The position numbers and the translations under genes were made by a program. The notes under the pieces were generated by a model that ran no database searches, was not told the DNA's origin, and saw only the letters and a program-made list of their open reading frames with translations. From Porogramme epimiltina (Eukaryota > Basidiomycota > Agaricomycetes > Polyporales > Polyporaceae), in NCBI GenBank assembly GCA_900155495.1, contig FTLJ01000741.1, positions 1-64,000 of the forward strand: DNA of 64,000 nt, given 5' to 3'. Numbering within the stretch: the stretch's first letter is position 1; each line of letters opens with the position of its first letter. Positions 11,619 to 22,689 of the stretch are shown here, in pieces.

Positions 11619-13313
11619 TCACTCCGCACCGCTGCCGACGCTGTTCGTGCTGGTGGTCGTGACGGCGTACTCGTGCTTGCTCGGGTCCCAGCTGCGCGTC
11701 CACTCAGGACGTGCCCCAGCGCGCCCGGTGACAGCGCCGTCGATGCTTCCGGCGCGATGCACCCCCACACGGATCGCGTGCGGGTTGAGATACGCCGGCC
11801 TTGGCGGGTACGAAACGCTGTGCGAGCGTTTGCTGCGGGCCCGCGCGTCAGCGTTACGCAACGAGTGAAGCCACAGAGCGCGCGGGGGATGGTGCTGTGT
11901 GGAGGGAGACGGGGCTTACCTGGCCCGCAAGGTCGGGGAGAGGCTGAGCTGGGCGAAGTTGCTCGGGAAGAGCGGGTGGCCCGGGCCGCGCTCGCGGAGG
12001 ACGTCGTACGGCTGGTCCTTGTCGTCCGCGCCCTCAGGCGCGCCGAACTTCGACTGCACGAGGGGGCTGCCGAGAGGGGGCACGGGGGAGACGGAGAGCG
12101 CGGCATCGCAGGTCGGGTTGCTGGGCGAGGTCATGAAACGGATGCCGTGCACCTCCTGCTCCGCTTCCTCCTTCTGTTCCTGGGCCGCCTCCGACTCGTC
12201 CTCTTCCCGCAGATCCCCCAAAGAGGAGTGCATCCCCGAGGCGTCGACGACCGAGGGCGGCGGCGATTGGTTGGCAAACACCGGCTCGATCGTGATCTCC
12301 TCGCTGTCGGACATGGTCCTCAGCGACGTCACAGGGGAGTCCGGCTCGAAGACGTTCGAGTCCAGCGAGGCGGCCGTCAGGGGTGGGTCCCGGTGGACCG
12401 GGTGCTCCGGGGCGTCGTCCTTCTCGACGTCGAGCTCGGGAGGCACGCCGAGCGCGCCCTTCATCCGCTCCCAGATGAGCTCGCTGTGCGCCATGAGGCA
12501 GCGGCGGACCTTGCGGACCCAGAGCACGTCGTCCGCGTCCTCGCGATCGACCTTCTTCAGCCAGTGCTCCAGGTCGGCGAACGTCCACTCCTTCGAGTCC
12601 CGCGGCGCCTTCGCCGGGTCGTACTGTGCTCCCATGGACGCGCGGGCGGTGAGTGGGAACGTCTGCTGGAGAAGCGCGAAGAGCCGCGCGTTCGGCTGCG
12701 CTTGGAGCAGCGCCGTGACTTCGACGGGCCGGTCGATGAACGGGACGTAAATGGAGTCCGGCAGCGGCGTGAACGAGACGGGGCTGTGGGGGGCCGCGGC
12801 GCCGCTGAGGGGCCCGTGCGGGGAGGGGAGCGGGGAGCGGGGGTTGACGGAGGTGCGGGCGAGGTCGACGACCTGCTCAGGGGTGAGCCGGCTGTGACCT
12901 GGCACGCCGCCGTGGAAGCGCGACGTGCCCGGGGACGAGGGGCGCAGGAGGGGCGAGCGCGAGGGGCTGGCGGGGCGGCCGGGGGCCGCGCCCTGCTGCC
13001 CCGCGGGCGTGAACGAGGTGAACGCGAAGCTCATCCGCCCCGGCGCTCCGCCGTCCTTGCCCGAGGAGTTCGAGTTGAGCGACGCGTTGCTGCCGACCCT
13101 CCTGTGTCTCCGCGGGGGGTCCTCGACCTCGGCTTGGGGAACGCGGACGATGGTGAGGCGGCTCGTGAGGGAACGGGCGGGGTTCATGTTCACGTCGTTG
13201 TGGGCGCCCCATGGGTCTGCGGCCGCGACGGAGCCTCTGCGCGAGGACAGCCTGCGCGGGCGGGCGAGGGGGCTCTGGACGGGACTGAGGTCGGGGGTGG
13301 GGGGAGCGCTCAT
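11619..13313 (-). CDS. uncharacterised Ser/Pro-rich fungal protein
   Basis: I do not recognise a characterised family. Two exons (13313-11920 and 11832-11619) encode about 535 residues. The first third is basic and low complexity (SPVQSPLARPRRLSSRRGS; SRSPLLRPSSPGTSRFHGG). The centre looks folded: PLPDSIYVPFIDRPVEVTAL, NARLFALLQQTFPL, EWTFADLEHWLKKVDREDA, LWVRKVRRCLMAHSELIWER. An acidic linker and a conserved-looking tail, RPAYLNPHAIRVGVHRAGS, follow after the intron. The start at 13313 (MSAPPTPDLS) is preferred over an upstream in-frame ATG at 13445 because the intervening residues look like translated leader. A long opposite-strand open frame over this gene is a by-product of high GC. Possible signalling or cytoskeletal adaptor; that is only a guess from composition. 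Confidence 0.65.
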
Positions 13314-14941
13314 CCTGCAGATCGCAGACAATGTGGGGAACGAACAAGTGGGTGATGAGGATCTGGGGAGATCGATAGAGGGCAGTCGGGCGCACCTGGG
13401 GGGTATGCGTATGCGGGATGCGGGGGGCGTGGCAGAGGGCTGCACTCGGGATGCGCAGGAGAGTCGGGACGCGACGGAAGATGGGGGAAAGAGGGAGAAA
13501 GGTGCGGGGGAGAGCTGGCCATGGGCTCCTGGACTTTGAATGCGGAGCCCATTCAGATGTTTCCTCGAATTCTCCCCGAGTACGTCAAGTCTCCCTTGCC
13601 TCGGTCGCAGGTCTAGATCACATGACAGCGCTCCGCCCCCCTCGGCTTCTTCCGCGCCCTACATCGCCTCCTCCGCGGGCGTTCCCTCGAACGCTCTCGA
13701 TCTGCATTTCTGACGCACGCCGCCGCCGAGGCCGAGAGCCAGCGGAGGCAAACGCAGGGCGGATGTCGTCGCCTCGGAGTGCAGAGGGGAGCGAGCCCCT
13801 CCACACCATACCCCAGCTCGGACCGGTCTCTCCGCGGCGATTGTGGCGGTAGCGCGACTCATCGCTCTGGGTAAATGTTGACCTGGCATGAGGACATCAG
13901 GAGCCTCCAGCTGCCCAGGGACCTCCAAGGAGCGCGTACGTATTCACAGGCATTCAGTTGCACACAGCGTTATGTGAGCGGTACGTGATAGTTGCCAGCC
14001 CCACGGCGGGAACTCAGATTTCCTGCTTGAGCGTTGACAGACCCACCATCACCCCTCTGATCCAGCGCCGACCAGATGGCTTGTTCTGAGTGGATGGGCT
14101 ACTGAGGCGCACACTTAGACGTAAGGAACTCAGATCCTTACGCAAGAAGTGTGTATGGGCTTCGGGGCCCCGCGCCCCAGTGCCCCCACTAGTGCAGCTC
14201 AGGATCATACGACCGATGTAGCGGCCGAGTAAAAATTGGTGTATCGCGGGAGAAGGACGACGCCGACGAACACAAAAACAGGCCATCATCGTGCCCACCT
14301 TACGAGCAGTCACTTTACCCACAACTGTACTGCTGGCAAAAGACACGCACTGGAAGTTTTCTAGCGCCGAAACAGCTGAAACAAGCTTCTGGGGTGCCAT
14401 ATGAGGCTTGGAAGACATCCAGAACGATCCTCCAACTTCCCTGAAAGCAAACTGCAGGGGGCCTAAATTAGAACGATAGACGAGACATCCGCATGTGGAA
14501 TGGCTTACGAGGAGATTTCTCGAGCGCAACCGCTTCAGGTTCGAGTCTTTTCGCTCAGCGAACGGGACTAGATTGATAAAGCAGAAAGCAGAGCGACGCT
14601 AGCAACAGCGAAGGCAGGCAAATGAAGCACATTGGGACTTGGGACTGGCTACACAATGTATCGTACAGGGAGAACTACAGTTGGAGCACAGGAAGGATCA
14701 CGTGAATAGAAAGATGGTTAGGAGTGAGCGTTGAGAATGAGAAAGGTAGACAGATAATAGCGTGCGCGGGGACACGAGAACGGAAACGGGGGCGATTACA
14801 TGGGGGATGGTGGAACAGATAGAACTTGATCAAGCAGCATACATTTTGAACACGACGGAGCGGAAAGCGCGGAACCAAACATCTAGCGAGCACAGACATC
14901 CCATAGGACACATCTTATGGACGCGGGGGAGGCGCCAGGGT
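13314..14941. other. long intergenic stretch
   Basis: About 1.6 kb between two minus-strand genes. Open frames occur on both strands (for example 13418-13852 plus, 14014-14529 minus, the latter with only a TTG start), but none shows homology or convincing splice context. A tRNA-like A box and B box near 14501-14547 were examined and rejected. Confidence 0.5.
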
Positions 14942-16358
14942 CTATTCGATGAGCTTGTCCGCGACGTTGAGGAGCTGGTCGAGCGTGATGAACTGCACCC
15001 ACGCGTCGAGGTCCTTCGACTCCTGATGCCACACGAACCGCGTCTCGCGCGTTCGTCGGAAGAAGGCGACCGCGCACTGGTATACCTGCCTGACGTGCCC
15101 CTCGCCCCCTTCGGGTATCGGGAACCCGAGCTCAGACGACCACACGCGGAACTCCCACCCCGTCAGAGGCCGCCCGTCGCCCGTCGCGGTCTTCTCGGGG
15201 ATGTTGAACTCGAGCCGGGACCAGTCGAAGCCCATCGGCTGCCCGATGGCCTTGATGTACGCCTGCTTGAGCGCGAGTATAACGCACAGTCGACGCATGA
15301 CGACCTCCTCTCCAAGATCTGGCTTGATGTGGCTTTGCTCCACGGGTGTTAACTGCGGTATGTGGCGTCAGACGGCCGCGAAGCAAGACGAGTCAGACTT
15401 CATCCGCAACACGCCCCTGCCACGTGGGGATGCAGCACACACTCCTGCTTCCCGCTCCTTTTTCCTCTCAGAAAATAGCCGACAAATTGTGTGCAATGGC
15501 AAATGCACTCAAAACAATTGGTCACGAACTATTTTCTCGAAAGAAAGGAAGGGAAGGAAGGACTCGAGTGTGTGCGCTACGTGATAGGGGAGAGGCGCGA
15601 TGAAATCTCTCTCGGTCGAAAAGTGTGAGACATACCCTGTGATAGAGCGATATAGCAAAGTCGTTTGCGGTCATACCAGGCGGCATGCCGATCTCCTTGA
15701 TGCCTATCCCAATGTTGACGACATCTTCTCGACGGCCCTGCGTCATGGCCATCCCGACGAGGTTGTGGTCATACGAAGTGTGGTAGCCGATCATGGACCT
15801 CGCGCGGTTGGCGAACGCAACCGGGTTGTCGTTCTCGACGTGGTGTATCTGTTGGAGGCGAGTCGGGGGGCAGGAAGGGACAGGACGCGCGAGAGAGTGG
15901 AGGGACGAGAATGGGCTTTACGCACGCGGAGAAATGAGAGAAATGTACATGCCTGCTCTATCCAGTGTTTCCCGACCGCAGTGATGTTGTCCCGCCACCT
16001 TGAGCGCGGTACGCGTCGATGGCGCATCATGAGTAATGGTAGGAGGAACGCGACCATTTGTCCTGCAGCAGCGGCGTCGCGCGTTCGTCACCCTATTCCG
16101 GCCGGCGTGCACACCACAACGAAAATGGGTGGGGGAAGGACTTACGCATCGTTTCTGGTTCGCCTGGAGCGTTACGGACCGGACAGTGCGGGACGCACTC
16201 CTTCATAACGCGGTAACATCGTTCATACTCCTGGAGGGGGTGCGGCGCGGGACGCGGGTGAGCACGGTTCGGGCATCGCGAGGAAAGTGGGGCGCACTAA
16301 CGTCGGATGTGAGCTCTCTGTTGGTGAAGAGACACCATACTAGAATAGGGCAGTCCAT
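14942..16358 (-). CDS. 4'-phosphopantetheinyl transferase-like protein with altered active site
   Basis: Sfp/AASDHPPT-type fold that normally moves 4'-phosphopantetheine from CoA to a carrier-protein serine. Exons: 16358-16302, 16230-16146, 16062-15953, 15848-15636, 15352-14942 (about 291 residues). Family features: VWCLFTNRELTSDEYERCYR at the start, MVAFLLPLLMMRHRRVP, SMIGYHTSYDHNLVGMA, VVNIGIGIKEIGMP, LTPVEQSHIKPD and ILALKQAYIKAIGQPMGF. Two canonical acidic metal ligands are absent. The usual G-[IV]-D reads GIG-I (Asp to Gly), and the usual WxxKE reads ALKQ (Glu to Gln); the two lysines of KQAYIK remain. The third intron uses a GC donor (15952-15951). The last intron is 283 nt, long for this window. 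It could be a non-catalytic paralogue or have changed chemistry. The fold assignment is firm; activity is doubtful. Confidence 0.78.
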
Positions 16359-17208
16359 CGGCGCGCATGAAGCTAGATGGAGGCGATGGGAGGCACTTGC
16401 AGACTCGCGAACACTAGGACGAGTGCTTCGGCGGGCTCAGAGCGGGGCTTTGGGATGTTGTGGCGGTGGGGGATCAGAGCGGAGAGGCAGCGGGGGAGGT
16501 GTTGGGGCAAAACACGGGCATATATATCGCCAGCCCGTGCCAGCAGAGAGAAGTTACCCTCCGAGAGCACGAAACCAAACATTGCAGAATCGGACACGTT
16601 GTGGCGATTGCCGCTCACAAAAATCCCAATCGCTCTCCGCGGAAGCCAGACAGGCGCCCGCCAGCCCGCGCCACCGTCCCTCCCCTGCCGAGCACAATAC
16701 GCCGTATCGACTTCTTGGTCGTGCTGGCCGTCCGCGACGTCCAAGGGTGTTGTCGGCGCACCCCCGGCCTGCCACCCGTCGCCATCTCGGACCCTATGCC
16801 CGTTGTCCTTCGCTCGCCTCGGACCTTGCGCTGTACGCAGGCTACCCGTCCTTCGCCTTCGGCTTCTGCGAAAGAACACCTTGTCGTCTCGTTGCGACGC
16901 TCTTCGCCGCCCAAACCGCACAGCACCGATTGTAGGATCACTAAACTGGCCAACGTTGTGGGTGCTGACTCGTCCCTTGCGTAATGGATGCCACTGTGGG
17001 CAATAAGGGACCACGCCCCATGGCCTCTAGATAGAAGTCCGCAGGTATATATGAGATATTACGCCGCGTGTACGCGGCCGTATATACGTAGATATGGCGA
17101 AAACCCTACACAACGAAAGCTAGATGTTCTTGTGCGTGACACGGCCGATAACTAGACGAGCACCGGAGAAGCAACGGCTCACCGATACCACGTTGCGCTC
17201 CCGCCACC
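16359..17208. other. intergenic upstream of the PPTase-like gene
   Basis: About 850 bp. It contains an AT-rich TATATAT run near 16519-16525 and overlapping GC-driven open frames on both strands without family signal. No gene is supported. Confidence 0.5.
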
Positions 17209-18419
17209 TCAATCCCTGCTCCTGCTCGGTCGCCTGCTGTGCGACAGCGACGAAGGCCCCGAACTCGACGCACCCATCAGTGGCGTCCTATCCTCCGTCC
17301 GTCCGTCCCGACTCCCGCCTGCACTGTCCAGCATGTCCTCGTCGAACAGCACCTCCGCGCCGGTCTCGCCCTTTGCGCTCGTGCTGATGCTCAGGTTGGA
17401 CTTGCCCGGCCGGCCGCGCCGCGAACGCCCCGGCGCGCCCACGAAGTCGGTGAAGCTGGATATCGACGACGTCGGCGTGTGCGCGCCGCTACGCCCGGTA
17501 CCGGTGCCGTTCGGTGTCGGGGGCGCCTGCGTCGGCGTGCGCACGGGGAGGCGGTAGAACTCCTCAACGTCGTCGTCGTCTTCTCCCGGGAGTGCGGAGG
17601 TGGAGTAGGGAGCACCGTTCGCTGCGCCGTTGGAGGCGGAGGAGCGGGAGAAGGGGAGCGAGCGGTACGAGCCCTTGCGCAGGTGGAGGGCGTAAGAATA
17701 CAGCAGCGCGGCGAAGTAGATCTGAAGAGCGCTCCGAATTAGAGGTCGGGAGAGGGTTGCGACCTTTCGGGTGTGCTTACCTTCAACAGCCAGCCAAGTA
17801 CAAGCATGGCGGTGGCAATGCCCTTCTCCGCGTTCCAGATGGACATGGCAGCTGCAACGCGCTCCTCTTCGGACATCTGGTGGCCGCCGCCGCCGCTGTC
17901 CATGACTTCTTTTTGCGCTGCAGAATTTGCTTGCACTCGACCGTCGTGAGGGGTATAGACCCACCAGACAACCGCGAAGAAGACAAGCCACGCGGTTGAG
18001 AGCATGTGGTCTGCGAAGAAGAGATGCGCAAAGTAGAGAGTTTGCTTCGGATCCTCCTGTCGAAGCATTTTTACCGACCAGTGGAGTCTGCCTCTGGGGA
18101 TGAACTTACGTGAAGAACAGCCTTGAGACCCCATATGAGCGCAATCAACCCCACCACAGAATAGATGTAGAGGCTGAGCTGGGCGAGAGATCCGCCTGCA
18201 CCAGTGAGGACTGCAATGAGACCATACACGCCGGCGACCTTGTTGAGGAGCTGTGAGGCGCCGCAAGTGTCAGTTCTAGATGATTACTCAAAACCCACAC
18301 TCGAGACGACTCACCGCAAAGAGGAGGGCAATGGTAACGCCTGTCTTGATGTCGAGGAAGCCGATGAAGGAAGACAGCGGGCGAAGCCTCCACTCCGGGC
18401 GAAGAGTGAGTTTCATCAT
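17209..18419 (-). CDS. kei1: inositol phosphorylceramide synthase subunit Kei1-like
   Basis: Golgi membrane partner of the IPC synthase Aur1, needed for fungal sphingolipid synthesis. Exons: 18419-18315, 18250-18110, 18056-17781, 17721-17209 (about 344 residues). The family signature runs over the exon joins: RPLSSFIGFLDIKTGVTIAL, then LLNKVAGVYGLIAVLTG, SLAQLSLYIYSVVGLIALIW, LYFAHLFFADHMLSTAWLVF, VWWVYTPHDGR and KGIATAMLVLGWLLKIYFA. At least four hydrophobic segments give a multi-pass protein. The C-terminal 150 residues are cytosolic, Ser/Gly-rich and end in a basic stretch, longer than in yeast Kei1. The gene diverges from eIF4E2 across about 420 bp. Seen: motifs and helices. Known: Kei1/DUF1753 role. 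Inferred: same role here. Confidence 0.88.
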
Positions 18420-18841
18420 GCACGAAGGAGATGAAAGGGGAGCTTTAGGCGGACATGAAATCTGTGGGGGGCGCAATGAGGGTGGGGAGAGAGGGTGCGG
18501 CGGGCGGGATGACGATGGGGGGAGGTGAACAGAGGTGCGGACCGCGCCTTGATTGCGCCTCGGGGAGTGTGCCGTGGCGGCGCGCGAGCGAGATTTGACT
18601 TTGAGCCTGCATCCGTGACCAACGACGCCCATCTCACGCCTCTCCCCCTCGCACCATCCACCCGCCGCCGCCGCCTGCACACCATCTGCGCTTTTTATTC
18701 TCTATCTAGCCGTCTATAGCACCCTCCCCAAGGCCCGACACCACACACCCGCCCGCGCAGTCCATTTTGCACCCGCCCCGTCCCTGACCTGAGCCCTCCT
18801 CCGAAGCCGAGACCCGCCCCCACCCCACCCGCACTCGCCCC
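18420..18841. promoter_or_regulatory. divergent promoter region of kei1-like and eIF4E2-like genes
   Basis: 422 bp between two divergently transcribed start codons, so it must contain both promoters. The eIF4E side is strongly C-rich on the plus strand (18621-18841), as expected for a fungal 5' leader. No TATA box or defined factor site can be claimed. Confidence 0.6.
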
Positions 18842-20068
18842 ATGGCCGGCTACTTCTCGAACCACTCCCAGTCCCGCTTCCTCGCCAACTCGAACGCGGC
18901 CTCGCAGACGCAGACGGCCACCACGACGGCCGCGGCGGCGCCTGGCCCGGGCGCAGCCGCAGCAACAGGGACGGCGGGCACGGTGCCCTCGGGTGCGGGC
19001 GCCGCCCGCGCGCGCGTGCCGTCGTCCAAGCACTTCTCGACGTTCGTCTCGACCGCGGCGGGCGACGAGAAGGCGCAGGGCAAGGACAAGGCGGCTGGGA
19101 ACGGCACCTCGAACGGCACGGCCTCTGTGCACCCACTCCGAAATACGTATGTTCGTACGCTGCGGTGTTCGCGCGTCGAGGGGTCCTGACGTCCTTTTTT
19201 CTGCCTCCCTCGCACGCTGGTGTTGCGTCGAACAGCTGGGTATTTTGGTTTCGCCAGCAGCGCGCCCCGGGCAACAAAATCACAAACTATGAGGAGGGCA
19301 TCAAGAAGATATCCGCGTTCAGCTCTGTACGCTCCTTTTTCTTTCCTCGCTCCCATTCACGCATAACTCATGCGAGTGACCATCCAGGTGGAGTCCTTCT
19401 GGTCCCTATGGACGCATGTGCACGGGCCGTCCTCGCTCCTGCCCACGACCGACTACCTCCTCTTCCACTCAGGAGTGCGCCGGCCAGTCTGGGAGGACCC
19501 TCTCAACCTCTCGGGCGGCAAATGGATCATCCGCCTCCGCAAGGGTGTCGCGGACCGGCTCTGGGAGGACCTCGTGCTCGCTGTGATCGGCGACCAGTTC
19601 GAGGGCGTCGCCGACGGCGCGGACACGGGGGGCAACGGGAACGGGCACGGGCACGGAGGTGCGGGGGAGGACGGGGTTCCACCCGGGGAGTGGCCCGAGG
19701 TGTGCGGGTGTACGATCAGTGTGCGGCAAAACGAGGACATCATCTCGCTCTGGAACCGGCACGACTCCAACGCGAAGTCGAAGGAGAAGATACGGTGAGT
19801 GCTCGGTGCTGGGCACGGTGGGGGGCCGTAATGGTACCGTGCCCTCTGTCGCAGAGTTGCTAATGCCGGATTTGGGATGCGCACAGGGAGACCATCAGGA
19901 GAGTGCTGAATCTTCCCCCGACGACGATCATGGAGTATAAATCCAACAACGGTAGGCGTGTTTTCCGCTCGTACGTTGTCGCTAGAGCTCACTGGTACAT
20001 GTGCAGACTCGATGCAGGACAAGTCCAGCTTCCGCGTCAACCCTACAGACCGTGTGCCTCTGTCATGA
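18842..20068 (+). CDS. eIF4E type 2 (4EHP-like) cap-binding protein
   Basis: mRNA 5'-cap-binding protein of eIF4E class II; relatives act in translational repression rather than general initiation. Exons: 18842-19146, 19236-19326, 19388-19794, 19887-19951, 20007-20068 (309 residues). After a roughly 100-residue low-complexity leader come NTWVFWFRQQRAPGNKITNY, VESFWSLWTHVHGPSSL, GVRRPVWED, GGKWIIRLRKGVADRLWEDL, VCGCTISVRQNEDIISLWN and RRVLNLPPTTIMEYKSNN. One cap-stacking Trp (PVWED) is kept. The position equal to Trp56 of eIF4E1 is Tyr (ITNYEEG), the class II hallmark. A Gly/Asn/His-rich insert (about GNGNGHGHGGAG) interrupts the domain after DQFEG. Splice phases all match. Seen: residues and junctions. 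Known: class II trait. Confidence 0.9.
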
Positions 20069-20837
20069 CGGGCCGCCGTCGGGTTCTGTGGCCTCGCTGC
20101 TTATGCTTTAATAATCTTTCCGGCTGTTACCCCTCGATGCGACATCTGCTGTAGCTCTATCGATCATCTCTCCCGAAAGTGGGGCAAATACATACCTGTC
20201 GGGCTCGGCGCCGGTGTGTTGTACCAGTTGTCTTTTGATTTGCGTGTGATGTGCCTACTAAGCTACTCAGCCGCTTTGTGGTAAGAAACCTACTTCCAGT
20301 GCAGTTCATAATGTGGTCCGAACTTTGCCCGAGCGCTATACTAACTAGCAACATTCGGGGTAAACGCCTCGGGCTTCAATGATTTGGTGAGCGTTCTTGG
20401 GAACTTGGTTCGATGGTCTATTAAGACATAATTCTTGTTGATGTCCACAGTGTTGTATCGTTCAAGCGTCGTTACAGTTGGGATATCAATGAGCTTAACA
20501 ATCTGAGTAGTTGTTCGTGACCTACCAAAAGAACGGCACCCGGATGAAGCCACCAGCCAAGCGCAGGACATGTCGAAGGAAAATCGACAACGAGATGCTG
20601 TACGGTATCGTTGGCGAGTGAAGACACCCTTTTGTGCGAACAATTGGGGCCACCTTTGACCACCGATGGTGCTTTACCCTCAAAGCGGCCACCTTGGCGC
20701 TTACGCGACTCGACCACTCTTAAACGTGTTCAGCCCCGACCACAACGTCCTCTTCCTAGGGTCGCTCCCCTCACCACCTATCTCTCAAGGCCTGACAACC
20801 TTCCTATCCCTGCGATACCTCCTTTGCACGACTTTGC
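20069..20837. other. intergenic
   Basis: About 770 bp between two plus-strand genes. AT-richer than the exons, with no supported gene or repeat. Confidence 0.55.
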
Positions 20838-21857
20838 ATGATGAATGACACGATGTCACGCCCGGTCACGACCTCCTCACCTCCCATCACTCCTTCTCAA
20901 CTCCCTATTTCGGAGCTGCAAGACTTCTTTGACCGCATTGCGGCACGCGACTACGACCGTCTATCCAAGGAGCTCTGCATCCCTCGCACCATCTCGCGCT
21001 ACCCATCCACCTCAGGAACGCCCCTTTCCCTCATACCCGAGGCTGACCACCTCCAAGACACCAACCACAGCTTCGATGCAGACACTTCCGTCCGGTCGAC
21101 GGACTCAACCTCCAGCGCGGACCGCTCGTTCCGCTTCCAAGCAACCCCCGAGGGCCTCCGGCGCGCCGCGTCGATTGTGCGCGGGGGCGCCGACGACCCC
21201 GCCTCCTCCGATCACCCCGCGCGCGCGCCGACGCCCGCGGAGGAGGAGGCGTTCCAGTTCACCTTCCGGCACATGATACACAAGCTGTACTCGCTCGGCG
21301 ACTTTGCGCGCATGGTCGCGGACGTCGTCGCCGCGAGCCAGGCACGCTACCGCCCGCTCGAGCGCGACGGGCGCGGGCGCCTCCGGCGCGAGAGCATCTC
21401 GCGCTCGTTCGCGTGGGACGCGGAGGGTTCGTTCGCGCTCGGCGGCGAACGCGCGCCGGGGGCGGAGGAGGTGGTGGAGTGCGAGTCGATGGTGTACTCG
21501 CCTGAGTCGGCTGCGTCGTCGGTGCCGCTGCCGCGCTCGCCGCCTGCCTCGGTTAGCGACGGCTTACCTGTGGTCCCGCTGGGCGATGAAGACGTGCGCG
21601 CTGTCAAGAAACGGATCGTAGGGCGCAGGCTGTCCATTTCCGACGGCGCGGACGACGAGCAGCTCCTCCCCGGACATCGCGGCACCGGTTGGGTATACGA
21701 TGCGGCTGTGGCATCGGTCGACTCGTCCACGTACTTCGACATGTCATTTTCTCCGACTGCTACGTCGTCGCCCGCTCATGTGCGTGTCATGGATGAAGGC
21801 GACTGTGTATCGCCTCGTAAGCGGCGTTTCTCGTTCTTGTCCTCCCGGGGACTTTAA
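20838..21857 (+). CDS. uncharacterised intronless fungal protein
   Basis: Family not recognised. Single exon of 339 residues starting MMNDTMSRPVTT; a second in-frame ATG lies three bases downstream. The N-terminal 40-60 residues contain ISELQDFFDRIAARDYDRLS, likely helical. After a Ser-rich linker there is a compact segment, EEEAFQFTFRHMIHKLYSLG followed by DFARMVADVVAASQARYRPL, which looks folded and conserved. The rest is acidic/Ser-rich with a basic patch (AVKKRIVGRRLSIS) and a basic C-terminus SPRKRRFSFLSSRGL, a possible phosphorylation or nuclear-import site. Opposite-strand and +1 open frames are GC artefacts. The gene lies just before the nucleoside-transferase-like array on the same strand; no functional link is visible. 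Confidence 0.65.
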   Translation: MMNDTMSRPVTTSSPPITPSQLPISELQDFFDRIAARDYDRLSKELCIPRTISRYPSTSGTPLSLIPEADHLQDTNHSFDADTSVRSTDSTSSADRSFRFQATPEGLRRAASIVRGGADDPASSDHPARAPTPAEEEAFQFTFRHMIHKLYSLGDFARMVADVVAASQARYRPLERDGRGRLRRESISRSFAWDAEGSFALGGERAPGAEEVVECESMVYSPESAASSVPLPRSPPASVSDGLPVVPLGDEDVRAVKKRIVGRRLSISDGADDEQLLPGHRGTGWVYDAAVASVDSSTYFDMSFSPTATSSPAHVRVMDEGDCVSPRKRRFSFLSSRGL

Positions 21858-22689
21858 GGTGAGCACCATCGGTCCTTCCATGGTTGCAGTGGTATCTGTA
21901 TTGACGTTCAAGGTGCCCCAGATTGAATGTACTTGTATTTGACGACTTTATGCTCAGAAATCCCTAATAAGGATGGGAGTTTGAGCAACCCTTCCTCTAC
22001 TTGCGTTACCTCCCCTCCGCATTCCCAGCGATTGTACCAGACACCTTGTATTTTATGTACGCGAATGATCTCAAGAGCGCATCCTTACACTTCCATCAAG
22101 CCGCACGCAAGCTACTCATGACAAGTATCCCGTAGTGAACGGATTTGGTGCCTTAAGCTTGTGCGTCAAGACGTCTAGTATCAGAGGCACGAAACTATAT
22201 GGAGCGGAGACTTTCCTTATATCAGCGCTTCGACAGCGCTCAGTGGGACAAATACCAATTTTCAAGACAAAGATGATCTCAATTCTTCGAGGACGTTGGG
22301 GTCTCAATATGTGTTTATATGGCCTATTCCGGTCATGCATGGCATGCGAGCGAGCGCTGCTTGAGTTTGTTGCCGGTGGCCCCATCAAAGTTCCGACATC
22401 CTGTGTACATGTAAGATCTCGATCAGGCGGTTTACTTATAGTTGATAAACTCTACAACAAGGTTCCCCAGCTCCGCCCCTTCGTCCAGATCACCCAAGTA
22501 TCGCTACAATCCGTGTACCCCGACACAGCAGTATACGCCCCCCCCAGTATGTCTCGACCTTTTCACACTAAAATACTGCAGCAACTAGTACTTATTATTG
22601 GGCAATAGACGCTCACTGTCAGGCCTTCAGTGCTCCGGTGTCACCCCTGCCCAATTACTGCTATCGCCACCGTCGTATATCCTCGCACC
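21858..22689. other. intergenic upstream of transferase array
   Basis: About 830 bp, AT-rich in its second half. Open frames here (for example 22135-22608) lack family resemblance. It contains the promoter of the first array gene. Confidence 0.5.

Noticed and set aside
11673..13355. 560-codon open frame on the plus strand
   Set aside because: It lies antisense to the better-supported minus-strand gene, has Arg/Gly-rich shadow composition and no start or splice logic.
14014..14529. 171-codon minus-strand frame
   Set aside because: Starts only at TTG and shows no homology-like motif or splice context.
14501..14547. tRNA-like A box (TGGCTTACGAGG) and B box (GGTTCGAGTCT)
   Set aside because: The flanking sequences do not form a 7-bp acceptor stem and the T-stem pairs poorly, so no cloverleaf can be drawn.
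16373..17014. Several 200-codon frames on both strands upstream of the PPTase-like gene
   Set aside because: Mutually overlapping on both strands with no family motifs; typical of GC-rich non-coding DNA.
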